This document shows, one piece after another, positions 43,896-52,179 of a DNA stretch of 64,000 bases (position 1 is the stretch's first letter; each line of letters begins with the position of its first letter). The DNA lies in NCBI GenBank assembly GCA_903880095.1, contig CAIRNX010000028.1, positions 62,001 to 126,000 of the forward strand, read 5' to 3'. Origin of the DNA: an uncultured Micrococcales bacterium (GTDB taxonomy: Bacteria > Actinomycetota > Actinomycetes > Actinomycetales > Microbacteriaceae). The translations under genes were made by a program, and so were the position numbers. Under the pieces are notes generated by a model, which was not told the origin of the DNA, ran no database searches, and saw nothing but the letters and a program-made list of their open reading frames with translations.

Positions 43896-44594
43896 TTAGC
43901 CGGTGGCGGCGATTGCGTAGAGCGTAACCGTCGTTGCTGCTGGGATCGGGCCCAGGTGGTCGCCAATGCGGTAGCTGGTTCCGGTGTCGTCTGCGCTCGT
44001 GTTCCAGTGGTCGAAGTAGGCTGCGCTGCCTCCGTCTACTGTGCCCATATCTGCATAACCTTCGAGAGTGCTCAAATCGGCGAATGTGGACGCAACCAGG
44101 TCGCCTTCGTGGAAGAAACCGGTGACCGGGCCACCGTGCAGAACGGTTCCGTCATCGAGGTTGCTCATGCTGTATTGGTATTGACCGGCAACGGGGGCGT
44201 AGGTGAACTTCAAAATCACTTTTCGAATTGCGGCCTTTTTGCTGCTCGTGATTTTGACCGTCAAGCTACCTACCGTTGCGCCAGTTAGGTGCGCGGCATA
44301 GGCGCAAGCCTTTGTGGCTCGCTCTTTGGCGAGAGTTCGAAGTTTGGCTTGTGAGACGCCTTTGTAGTTGTAGCCGGTGTAGCCGATGCAACTCACGGTT
44401 GCGATGCCCGTGTTGGCAGTGGTGAAGTGGCTGATCGCGGCCTTTTGTTTAGCGGTGAGTGTCGACTTCATGGTGACGAAACCGCTGACCGAAAGCGATG
44501 CAGGTGAGCCGACAGCCTGTGCTGGAGTCGCTAAGCCTGCGAACATGGCGAAGAAAGCCACTAGAGCAACCAGGGCCTTGCTGAACTTGTGCAT
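43896..44594 (-). CDS. Small secreted protein with OmpA-like and InlB-repeat-like parts
   Basis: Secreted protein of 232 residues from ATG 44594 (signal peptide to about residue 28, APAQA). Residues about 35-115 resemble an OmpA-like domain (LTAKQKAAISHF, CIGYTGYN, LAKERATKACAYAAHL), with two cysteines replacing part of the usual pattern. The C-terminal 100 residues look like a single InlB B-repeat (YFDHWNTSADDTGTSYRIGDHL followed by a TLYAIA end), in the reverse order to the large neighbour, where InlB repeats precede the OmpA-like part. The two genes are divergent, 71 bases apart, and probably related by exchange of modules. Confidence 0.75.
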   Translation of the reverse strand: MHKFSKALVALVAFFAMFAGLATPAQAVGSPASLSVSGFVTMKSTLTAKQKAAISHFTTANTGIATVSCIGYTGYNYKGVSQAKLRTLAKERATKACAYAAHLTGATVGSLTVKITSSKKAAIRKVILKFTYAPVAGQYQYSMSNLDDGTVLHGGPVTGFFHEGDLVASTFADLSTLEGYADMGTVDGGSAAYFDHWNTSADDTGTSYRIGDHLGPIPAATTVTLYAIAATG

Positions 44595-44665
44595 TTTGAG
44601 ACTCCTAGAAGAGGCATCGAACATCGTAAAATAATCTTAGTCCTTTAGCTATCGGGAGGCTATTC

Positions 44666-47600
44666 ATGCACATCGGCGCAAAGGCTCTATCGGCTATCTT
44701 TGCCGCAGTGGCTCTGACGTTTGGTTCACTTGCGGCGCCGCATGCAGCTCACGCAAGCAACCTAGACCCAAACGATTGCGTTGCCACACTCGATGACTCA
44801 ACGAATAATCCGTCGCCAGAAGTCCTCGATGACTTGACGGGTCAACCGATCGGGGCAGACTACGGCCAGGTGGCTAACCTCGACGATTTTCAGGGTGGCC
44901 AGGCGGTAAACAACATCACGCTTCCTTTCCCCCTCGGTTCGTACGGGCAAAACATGCAAATCGAGCCAAACGGAATGGTCTTCATCGGCGATGGCTCATG
45001 GGGCGACTCTTCGGTTTTGGGTTCGCAATCGGTAGCAACCTTTTCGTTATTTCACGCCGACCTCGACTCAACAACTCAAGGTTCGATTTTCTATGGTTCA
45101 TGCGTAGTCAATGAAAACGGCAACAGCTACGACGCGTATTCAGTCACTTGGCAAGGCGTGCCCTTCTTCGCAAACCCTGAAACCGTTTCTATGCAGATAC
45201 TTTTCATCGATGACGGCGCCGGCGGGCTGTCGGTAGTCAGAAACTACGAGTCGATTCAGACTCAGTGGTCAGTTCTAAGTGGCCCGCAGGCATCTAACTA
45301 CATCTATGGCCCAGATGTAACTTCGGCAAAGTTTTTCGCCGATTACCCTTGGTTCGATTTCAACCAAGCCGGGCTCCTTCTTTCAGACGGCCAGAGTTTC
45401 GCGCTAAATGCCAACCACGGTATTGGCGTTGCGCAGGCCGGGCGCTACCTCTGGTCGGATTTGTCGTCGCAACCAAGTTATTGCGACCCTTCGGCGAGCA
45501 CGACTCTCGGTGTCACATACTCGGCCCCGGGAATCGAAGCGGTAAGCAAGAGTTTTCAGTCGGTGAGAACCGAAGACTTCGACTCGTTCACAACAAGTGG
45601 AACCGGCATGCCGAGCGGCTACCAAAGTTCGGTTGGTACCTGGCATGGCCAGAATGTGACCCACGTGGCAGGTAAATACTGGGGCGCAGGCGGCATCGGT
45701 TCGTCGGCAACCATGGTCGACGAGATCCTTGAAGCGCCAGCTTCGACCTGTTACAAGTACCTCGGCTTTTGGTGGGCGGCGGGTAACGCCGGTAACGATA
45801 TTCAACTACTCGACGAAAACTCGAGCGTCTTGGCCACCTTTACTTCGCAGGATCTGTTTAACGCCTTGAAGCTCGACCCGAACGCTGGTGGCCCATGCCC
45901 AGACACCAACAACCCTTATTGCGGGCGCACCGGCTCGATAAACCCAGATGACCCTAGCGACGCAGACGTGACCGAGCCTTGGGCATACGTCAACCTTCGC
46001 CTTCCAGCAGGCTTTAGTGCCATTCGCTTTTACGGCACCGGATTCGAGATCGACAACGTTTCGTTGACCGACGTGCTCCCGGCGATCGACCCAAGCGAAA
46101 ACGGCCTCGGTCAGCCTATTCAGGTGACTCCGGTTAACTACTTCGCCAACGATGGCAGCGGCAACCAAGACTCGATTTCGCAGGTGCTCAGTGGCGCACT
46201 GGCTCGAGTGCTACCAGTTGCTTGGCAGAGGCCGGGTTTCAAAAATATTGGTTGGTCGGTTGACCCAAACGCGTCTACCCCAGACACCAGCGTCGACCCA
46301 GCCAATGGGTCTGATTTCTATGCGGTTTGGGCGCCTTCATACCAGGTGACTTATTACGGCAACGGGCAAACCGATGGCGATGCCCCGACTGACTCCGCTA
46401 CCTACGTCGACGGCGACCAGGTTACCGCCCAAGACAACGTCGGTTTCTTAGAGAGAACCGGTTACACGTTTGATGGGTGGAACACTCAGGCCGATGGCCA
46501 AGGTACCCAGGTGCCTGTTTCAAACACAGTTTCGGTTAGTGGGTCGAACGTTGACCTTTACGCGATGTGGCAGATCAATCACTACTCGGTGACCTACGCT
46601 GCCAACGATGGCACAGCCACCAGCAACGCTCAAACCCTTGATTACGGCGACGTCACCGCACCTGACTTTGCGAACCCGTTCACCTTCGCGGGTCACACTT
46701 TCGCCGGTTGGTGTCTTGCCAACTCCCACGATGTTTTGACCACCTACACGGTCACTCACAACGTCACCCTGTATGCAATCTGGTTGACGGACAGCTACAC
46801 ACTCACCTACGACAAAAACGATGGCTCTGGCACCACAACGGCGAGAACTGAGCTTTGGGGAACCACATCGGCATTGGGCTTTGCTTCGGGCTGGTCTAGA
46901 ACTGGCTACACATTTGTCGGCTGGTCAACCAACCCAAGTGCCACTGCAGCTGACTCGGCCTATACGGTTGCTGGTGACGACACCCTTTATGCGATTTGGG
47001 GCACGGCGCCTTCGGCCACCTTTGGGGTCTTCGCCAACGCAACCAAGAGCGTGACTCTCGGCCACTTCGACCTAACGCCGCCAACCACCAACAGCACGGG
47101 CGCGATCACCTTCAGCGCCAACTGCCCTGGTGTGGCAACGGTTTCTGGCCGCACGGTCACTCTTATTAGTGCCGGTACCTGCGTGATCACCGCCAGTGTT
47201 CCGGCCGTGCCGAACTTCGCTGCCACCACTACGCAGATGACGTTGACCGTGACCCCTTCGGTTGCCTACGTCCCTGCAACCGCCCCAAGCTCCGGTGAGC
47301 CTTCGATCACCAATCCAGGCGGCGGAACAGTTACCTCGAACTTTCAAGCCGCCATGGGCAAAATAACTGTCACTGCCAGCGGAGCCGCAAACGCAGACGA
47401 AAACTGGACCCTAAACCTCCAAGGATTCGATGCGGCGAGAAAAATTTCAAAACTCGACACCTCTAATCGACTCACCTCGGCCGCTGGTGGCCGAACAGTC
47501 CTCGGAGGCACGGGTTATCTTGCGAACACTCAGGTCGTCGTTTACCTCGACGGCCGAAAGGTCGGCACAGCAACAACCAATGCGAACGGTGTCTTCAGTT

Positions 47601-48040
47601 TCACCCTCACGTTGCCTAGCAACCTGGCTAAAGGTGTTCACGCGTTGCAGCTCACGGGTGTTGCCAAGGTCAACCAGGTTCGTGCCGTCACGGCAGCGCT
47701 TGTGATTGCCGGTGAAACCAGATTCACCGCACGTTTCGCGGTTTACTTCTTAGGAGACTCACCAAAGATTACCGCTAAGTGCGGCGACCTGCTTCGCGCA
47801 ATTCGCAACCTACTGAAGGGTAAGAAGTCGATCACTGTGACCGTTAACGGTTGGGTCAAGGAGACCAAGGTCAAGAAGCACGACCTGCAACTCTCATTTG
47901 ATCGCGCCCAAAATATCGTCCACGTGCTTCAAGACATCTTTCACGTGAAGGCCGCCTATACCTTTGCCGGCAACGGTATCTCGCCCGAGAACACCGATAA
48001 GTCGCGCAGGGCAGACATAGTCGTAACCTACACAAAGTAG
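44666..48040 (+). CDS. Large secreted surface protein with InlB repeats and C-terminal OmpA-like domain
   Basis: Secreted protein of 1,124 residues. The signal peptide ends near residue 30 (HAAHA). Residues about 60-250 resemble a NIDO-type extracellular domain (NNITLPFPLG, NGMVFIGDG, SLFHADLD). A central beta-rich part about 270-480 is followed by three to four InlB B-repeats (about 520-790), each ending in the YAIW/YAMW block after a GYTFDGWNT-type turn. Next is an Ig-like part (about 800-880), a second Ig-like unit (GKITVTASGAANADENW...), and an OmpA-like domain (last ~105 residues, SFDRAQNIVHVLQDIF, SRRADIVVTY). No sortase signal or anchor is present. Likely surface adhesin or scaffold. 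Confidence 0.83.
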   Translation: MHIGAKALSAIFAAVALTFGSLAAPHAAHASNLDPNDCVATLDDSTNNPSPEVLDDLTGQPIGADYGQVANLDDFQGGQAVNNITLPFPLGSYGQNMQIEPNGMVFIGDGSWGDSSVLGSQSVATFSLFHADLDSTTQGSIFYGSCVVNENGNSYDAYSVTWQGVPFFANPETVSMQILFIDDGAGGLSVVRNYESIQTQWSVLSGPQASNYIYGPDVTSAKFFADYPWFDFNQAGLLLSDGQSFALNANHGIGVAQAGRYLWSDLSSQPSYCDPSASTTLGVTYSAPGIEAVSKSFQSVRTEDFDSFTTSGTGMPSGYQSSVGTWHGQNVTHVAGKYWGAGGIGSSATMVDEILEAPASTCYKYLGFWWAAGNAGNDIQLLDENSSVLATFTSQDLFNALKLDPNAGGPCPDTNNPYCGRTGSINPDDPSDADVTEPWAYVNLRLPAGFSAIRFYGTGFEIDNVSLTDVLPAIDPSENGLGQPIQVTPVNYFANDGSGNQDSISQVLSGALARVLPVAWQRPGFKNIGWSVDPNASTPDTSVDPANGSDFYAVWAPSYQVTYYGNGQTDGDAPTDSATYVDGDQVTAQDNVGFLERTGYTFDGWNTQADGQGTQVPVSNTVSVSGSNVDLYAMWQINHYSVTYAANDGTATSNAQTLDYGDVTAPDFANPFTFAGHTFAGWCLANSHDVLTTYTVTHNVTLYAIWLTDSYTLTYDKNDGSGTTTARTELWGTTSALGFASGWSRTGYTFVGWSTNPSATAADSAYTVAGDDTLYAIWGTAPSATFGVFANATKSVTLGHFDLTPPTTNSTGAITFSANCPGVATVSGRTVTLISAGTCVITASVPAVPNFAATTTQMTLTVTPSVAYVPATAPSSGEPSITNPGGGTVTSNFQAAMGKITVTASGAANADENWTLNLQGFDAARKISKLDTSNRLTSAAGGRTVLGGTGYLANTQVVVYLDGRKVGTATTNANGVFSFTLTLPSNLAKGVHALQLTGVAKVNQVRAVTAALVIAGETRFTARFAVYFLGDSPKITAKCGDLLRAIRNLLKGKKSITVTVNGWVKETKVKKHDLQLSFDRAQNIVHVLQDIFHVKAAYTFAGNGISPENTDKSRRADIVVTYTK

Positions 48041-48091
48041 CGTTACGGGAATTTCAGAGCCCGAAAAGCGTTTTGTCTTATCGGAGGGCAA

Positions 48092-48358
48092 ATGAAAAAC
48101 AACACTTTGGCAATGTTGGCGATTATCTCGTTGGTGATCAGCGTTGGGCTGGTCATCAGCTACATTGACCCTGCCGTGTGCGCTGGTAGCCAAATCGAGG
48201 ATCTCTCGACCTGCTCAAACACCGCAAATCAGCACATCTGGGGTTTCTTGGGCTTCTTCTTGTTCGGAGCAATCACGCTGGTCGTTGGAACCATCAGAAA
48301 CCGCATTCAGTTGCGACGCGAGCGCGATGAGCAACTCATTGCCCGTTACCAAAAGTAA
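48092..48358 (+). CDS. Small two-helix membrane protein, function unknown
   Basis: Protein of 88 residues with two hydrophobic helices (about 6-25 and 48-66) joined by a loop with two cysteines (CAGSQ, CSNTAN), which would lie outside the cell and may form a disulphide, and a charged basic tail of 20 residues in the cytoplasm. A strong GGAGGG ribosome site precedes ATG 48092. It is followed six bases later by the DUF2256 gene, suggesting one transcript. No homologous family recognised. Confidence 0.75.
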   Translation: MKNNTLAMLAIISLVISVGLVISYIDPAVCAGSQIEDLSTCSNTANQHIWGFLGFFLFGAITLVVGTIRNRIQLRRERDEQLIARYQK

Positions 48359-48364
48359 GTCGCC

Positions 48365-48496
48365 TTGACCGCCAAGACTAAGAATGGCTTCGAACCTCGA
48401 ACCTGTGAGCGTTGCGGGCTGAAGTTTGAGTGGCGCAAAAAATGGGCCAAGGATTGGGCAAACGTGAAGTACTGCTCGAAGCGTTGCCGCGGATGA
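48365..48496 (+). CDS. DUF2256 small zinc-ribbon protein
   Basis: Tiny protein of 43 residues from a TTG start, easily missed because of its length. It has the DUF2256 pattern: CERCG, then [11 protein letters not shown], then YCSKRC, four cysteines placed to bind zinc. In many bacteria this gene stands directly beside, or fused to, a photolyase/cryptochrome gene, and here the next start codon overlaps its stop by four bases (ATGA). The protein itself looks intact even though the photolyase behind it does not. Confidence 0.85.
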   Translation: MTAKTKNGFEPRTCERCGLKFEWRKKWAKDWANVKYCSKRCRG

Positions 48497-49490
48497 CCTT
48501 TGAGCGCATCCTTTACATCGCCCACGACCACCTAAATAGGTCACTCGGGGTTTTGCGCGAGGCCGACCCCGCAACCGACGTGGTGGTTTTGGTTGAGAGC
48601 GCCAGAATGACCTCTGGGCGCAATTGGCATAAGGAACGCCTGTTCTTTCTGCTCTCATCGGCACGGCACTTCGCCAACGAGCTCGAGGCCGAGGGCTTCA
48701 CGGTTCGATACATTCAAGCTCCCACGACATTCGATGGCTTGAACCGGGCGCGTGACGAGTTTGGCGAGTTGCCGATAGTTTGCGCCGAACCGTCTTCGTT
48801 TAGGCAGTTAGCACAGCTGAAGTCCTTCGGCGTCAGCTTTGTAGCCAACGACTTCTTTCTAACCGGCCGCGAGTTGTTTGCCCAGTGGGCGGCTTCGCAG
48901 AAGACCTTCGTGATGGAAAACTTTTACCGAGCGCAACGCGTGCGTCTCGCAATCTTGGTTGATGGCAGCAAGCCGGTCGGTGGTCGTTGGAACTTTGACG
49001 CCGAAAACCGCCTACCACCGCCAAAGAACTACGAGTGGCCGCCATATCTGACTCACGAACGTGACGAAATCGATCAGCTAGTGGCAACTCAGTTGGGGCA
49101 TCAGCCAACCGATGCTTGGGCAACCAATAGGGCTGGGGCTCTCAGACAACTCGAAAACTTCGTTGAACACCACCTTGCTGGGTTTGGCCCTTATGAGGAC
49201 GCCATTGCGGCAAACTCATGACCAAGCCCTATGCCTCAGGTGGTGCCTACCTGAACCGCATGACCCAACATTGCAAGGGTTGCTTCTATGACCCGAAGAA
49301 GCGGGTTGGCGACGATGCCTGCCTGTTCACGACTCTTTACTGGGACTTTCTTGACCGACACAAAGAGACGTTCGCGAAGAATCATCGAATGGCTCAACAA
49401 ATCAATGGTCTGAAGCGCCTGAGCGACCTACCCGAGCTGAAACTTCGCGCTCAAGAGGTGTTGTCGGGTTTGGATCAAGGAACAATCTAG
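48493..49490 (+). pseudogene. (6-4) photolyase/cryptochrome-related gene with internal deletion
   Basis: Remains of an iron-sulphur bacterial cryptochrome/photolyase (FeS-BCP, the PhrB or "deoxyribodipyrimidine photolyase-related" family). The N-terminal part (48493-49221, 242 residues) starts [15 protein letters not shown] and runs to FGPYEDAIAANS, where a stop occurs. The C-terminal part (49218-49490, 90 residues) resumes in another frame with TKPYASGGAYLNRM, HCKGCFYDPKK and DACLFTTLYWDFLDRH, carrying three of the four Fe-S cysteines. Together they make about 332 residues against about 500 in the family, so roughly 170 residues are missing, including most of the FAD-binding core and the fourth cysteine. 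Loss of function is expected. Confidence 0.85.
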
Positions 49491-49548
49491 CCTTGAGCCG
49501 AAAAACAGATTTTCACGGGGGCGAGCCGGTCGGTTAGAATTTAAGCAC

Positions 49549-49637
49549 GGAAGCGTGCCGGAGCGGCCGAACGGAACAGTCTTGAAAACTGTCGTAGTTA
49601 ATAGCTACCGTGGGTTCAAATCCCACCGCTTCCTCCA
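49549..49637 (+). tRNA. tRNA-Ser (anticodon TGA)
   Basis: Cloverleaf with acceptor GGAAGCG/CGCTTCC, anticodon stem ACAGT/ACTGT around CTTGAAA (anticodon TGA), variable arm GTAG-TTAATAG-CTAC and T arm GTGGG-TTCAAAT-CCCAC. CCA is encoded (49635-49637), and the discriminator base at 49634 is T, whereas serine tRNAs usually have G. A TAGAAT box at 49535-49540 is a fair -10. Confidence 0.95.
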
Positions 49638-49639
49638 GT

Positions 49640-49672
49640 AAAAGGGACCCAGCAATCAGTTGGGTCCTTTTT
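49640..49672 (+). terminator. Terminator after tRNA-Ser(TGA)
   Basis: Hairpin AAAGGGACCCA with TGGGTCCTTTTT (one G-T pair) around a nine-base loop, ending in TTTTTC. It lies three bases after the tRNA CCA end. Confidence 0.85.
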
Positions 49673-49730
49673 CTTTTGCCGGGTGCCGGCGCTCTTGACA
49701 GGTAAAAGACAATGTATTTACCATTGCTAA

Positions 49731-51332
49731 ATGCGAAAACTTATCACTTTGCCTTTATCAGTCGTTGCCACCTTTGCTCTCTCGTTGTTGCCGATGGCGG
49801 CACATGCAGACCTACTCGGTGAAACCGTTGTCGAAGCACAGAGCGCTTTGTTCGAGAGCCAGGCAATCATGGTTGCGTCTTCGCGCGCAATGAACACGGC
49901 AGAAGAAGTGAAGATCGTCGCACCAACAAGCGACGCCGACTCGAAGCTCAAAATCGCAGCTCTAGACGACAAGGCAGACCTCGCCAAAGACAAGGCCGCC
50001 GAAGCGTTCGACAAAGCCGCCGAGTACCTAACGATGGCACAGGATGCGACCTCAACGGCCGTTGCGTCAAAGTACGTAACCACCGCCGACACCTACGAAA
50101 AGACCGCATACTTTTACTCGGTGACCGCAGACCTTTACCTAACCGCCCAGCAGAAGACTGAGGTTCTCGCGGCCAAGTTGCCAGACACAAGAACCTCCGA
50201 AGAGAATGCACTCAACCCGAGAGTGTTATCGCTCAGCGATGCCAAAGCTGCACTTACCGAAGCCAAGGCAGAGGTAGCAGTTCAAAAGAACGCAAGTGAG
50301 CTAACCAGCGATGCAGCCGCCGCCTCGGTTGACGTTGGCACTTCGCAGGGCGCCTCGCAGGTTGCCACTACCGTTCAGGCTCTGGCCAACAAGGTCGCCG
50401 ACCGCCAAGACGAAGTCACAGCTCTAATCACCAGCTACCAGGCAAAGGCTTCTGGGGCAACCGCTGGTCCGATTCGCGACACATATCTAGCAGCGGTAAC
50501 CCAGTACCGCGCCGCATCATCGATCTCAGACACCGTTGCTCAAAACAGCGAGACTGCGAGCAGCAAGTTCGCCAACGCTGTTCCCGAGAACCCGGTGAAC
50601 CCTGGCGAAAACCTCAAGTGGCACATCTTCCAGGCAGACCCAACAACCGCGCTTGCCGTTATGAAGTACAACTACGCCCAGCTTTCGTTCTCGGCGCTTC
50701 ACTGGCAAGGAATGGCCCAGACGATCGCTCAAGACACCGCCTATTACCTAGACCCTGCAAACCACATGGAAACCATCACCGAATACGTAGACGGCTTCAG
50801 AGCATCTGCCTTGCAGGTTTCTTCGGAGTCAAAGGACCTTCGAGCCCTTGTGACTCGCTACAACGACCAGATTGCCGGCGCGAACGATGCCGACGCCCAG
50901 ACCTGGACCCAGGTTTCTTCTTACTTGGTAGACATCATCACAATTTATGGCGAAATTGCTCAGTCGCAATATCAGACCTACCAAACCCTCAAAGAGGCTC
51001 AAGGCGCGGCCGCACTTAAGGCTTCGCTGGTTGAGCAAACAACCGAAGCCAAGGCTGTTCTGAAGGTTGGCGAAAAAGTTGTTGCGCCGGCTGGTGAACT
51101 AAACGCGGTCGTAACCTCAGGCAAAACCGAGATCGACGTTTACACAACCGACCCAACCGCCAAGGTCACCGTTTCGCTGGCAAAGGTTGGGGCTAAGACC
51201 GTAACCGCGACCGATACGACAGACTCATCTGGTCTAGCAGAAGTCACCTTGCCAAAGGATTACGTCGGCTACACCGTAACCGTGGTTCTAGACGGCAAAG
51301 TGATCGATAAAGAGAAGGTAACTAAGCCTTAG
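49731..51332 (+). CDS. Secreted alpha-helical protein of unknown function
   Basis: Secreted protein of 533 residues with a signal peptide (cut after MAAHA, about residue 26). Residues 30-400 are alanine, glutamate and lysine-rich helices with coiled-coil character (VEAQSALFESQ..., LAKDKAAEAFDKAAEYL, SDAKAALTEAKAEVAVQK), including a middle WHIFQADPTTALAVMKYNY segment. A C-terminal beta domain (about 440-533, Ig-like, GELNAVVTSGKTEIDVYT) follows. No enzyme motif, anchor, sortase signal or OmpA-like domain is seen. It could be a wall spacer or stalk; function unknown. Its 3' end overlaps the convergent membrane-protein gene by 11 bases. Confidence 0.75.
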   Translation: MRKLITLPLSVVATFALSLLPMAAHADLLGETVVEAQSALFESQAIMVASSRAMNTAEEVKIVAPTSDADSKLKIAALDDKADLAKDKAAEAFDKAAEYLTMAQDATSTAVASKYVTTADTYEKTAYFYSVTADLYLTAQQKTEVLAAKLPDTRTSEENALNPRVLSLSDAKAALTEAKAEVAVQKNASELTSDAAAASVDVGTSQGASQVATTVQALANKVADRQDEVTALITSYQAKASGATAGPIRDTYLAAVTQYRAASSISDTVAQNSETASSKFANAVPENPVNPGENLKWHIFQADPTTALAVMKYNYAQLSFSALHWQGMAQTIAQDTAYYLDPANHMETITEYVDGFRASALQVSSESKDLRALVTRYNDQIAGANDADAQTWTQVSSYLVDIITIYGEIAQSQYQTYQTLKEAQGAAALKASLVEQTTEAKAVLKVGEKVVAPAGELNAVVTSGKTEIDVYTTDPTAKVTVSLAKVGAKTVTATDTTDSSGLAEVTLPKDYVGYTVTVVLDGKVIDKEKVTKP

Positions 51333-51711
51333 CTTTTCGAAGCAGCAAAGTTGCGTAGGCTGCCGAGAAGCCGAAACCTACGATCGCATAAAGAATCGTG
51401 AACCAGGTGAACGTTGCCGGAATCAGCAGGGTCAGCGCGCCAAGCCCAAACGCGCTAAATGCCATGACCTTTGCCGTAAAAAGCACCGAAGCCTCACTGC
51501 CCCGGGTGGCATGCGAGAACATGTTGCCCGCCAACGCCACAAGCGTGAGCCCAGTCATTCGCATTGACCATTCGAGGGCTGGCGTAGTGCTCAGCCCCAG
51601 AAGGGAGTTGAACAGAGCTGGTGTGGCTGCCAGAGCCAATGCGCTCAACCCAAATACAGCAGCGCCTGCGCGAAGCACACTTCTTAGTTTGTTGATCATG
51701 AACCCAAACAT
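51322..51711 (-). CDS. Four-helix membrane protein, function unknown
   Basis: Small integral membrane protein of 129 residues with four hydrophobic helices (about 12-36, 49-66, 80-99 and 103-124). Short basic ends (NKLRSVLR, LLRKAKA) flank them. No conserved catalytic residues recognised. Met5 (ATG 51699) is an equally plausible start. It is convergent with the secreted helical protein gene, overlapping it by 11 bases. Confidence 0.7.
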   Translation of the reverse strand: MFGFMINKLRSVLRAGAAVFGLSALALAATPALFNSLLGLSTTPALEWSMRMTGLTLVALAGNMFSHATRGSEASVLFTAKVMAFSAFGLGALTLLIPATFTWFTILYAIVGFGFSAAYATLLLRKAKA

Positions 51712-51745
51712 ACTGCTTTAGGCTTTCACACGGAGGACTTAACTT

Positions 51746-51847
51746 ATGTCTATTATGAAAAAATTAGGTTCCAAGAAAATCTTTGGAATCACAGTCGCTA
51801 GCGCTACTGAAGGCGAAAAAGTGGCAGGCCTACCCGCACCCAACTAG
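51746..51847 (+). CDS. Short peptide gene, 33 residues, function unknown
   Basis: A 33-codon reading frame behind a strong ribosome-binding site (GGAGG at 51732-51736, nine bases before ATG 51746). The peptide has a basic N-terminus (KKLGSKK) and a Gly/Ala/Pro-containing tail (GEKVAGLPAPN), with no membrane helix. Its stop overlaps the convergent YCII gene stop at CTAG. It may be a real small protein or peptide precursor; no processing genes are nearby. Confidence rests only on the ribosome site and the tidy fit between neighbours. Confidence 0.45.
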   Translation: MSIMKKLGSKKIFGITVASATEGEKVAGLPAPN

Positions 51848-52170
51848 CCCAGGTAGGGGCGAAGTTCAACCTTTCGGTTGCACGCCTTAGACCCAGCCAG
51901 TGCTAGTTGCAGTGCAACTTCGCTGTCTGGAGCATCGATGAGCCAGAAGCCGCTGTAGTGTTCTGGTTCGTTGTAGAGCGAGCCTTTTGATACCTCACCC
52001 GCGTCTGCGCGGTTGTCGATGAGTGTGGCTGCTGCGCCGTGATTGATTCCGGCGGCGGTGATCCAGTAACCCTTTTCGATCAGCATGTCGTTGAAGGCGT
52101 CGATAGCCTCCATTTCGTTGCCGCTGGCCTTTTCGAGCTGGTCGTCGATAACAAAGATGATGTGCTTCAT
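51844..52170 (-). CDS. YCII-related domain protein
   Basis: Protein of 108 residues with the ferredoxin-like YCII fold: MKHIIFVIDD start, a WITAAGI segment with the conserved region, and EHYSGFWLIDAPDSEVALQLAL. YCII proteins are small dimeric enzymes or accessory domains (some are dehalogenase or cleavage-like); function here is unknown. It lies nine bases downstream of gabD on the same strand, so it is likely co-expressed with it. Confidence 0.82.
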   Translation of the reverse strand: MKHIIFVIDDQLEKASGNEMEAIDAFNDMLIEKGYWITAAGINHGAAATLIDNRADAGEVSKGSLYNEPEHYSGFWLIDAPDSEVALQLALAGSKACNRKVELRPYLG

Positions 52171-52179
52171 TTGGTTTCT

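Noticed and set aside
48493-49490. Two separate working genes (242 and 90 residues)
   Set aside because: The pieces match the two ends of one known protein family with the middle missing, and neither alone holds an FAD site or the full Fe-S ligand set, so a deletion pseudogene is the better reading.
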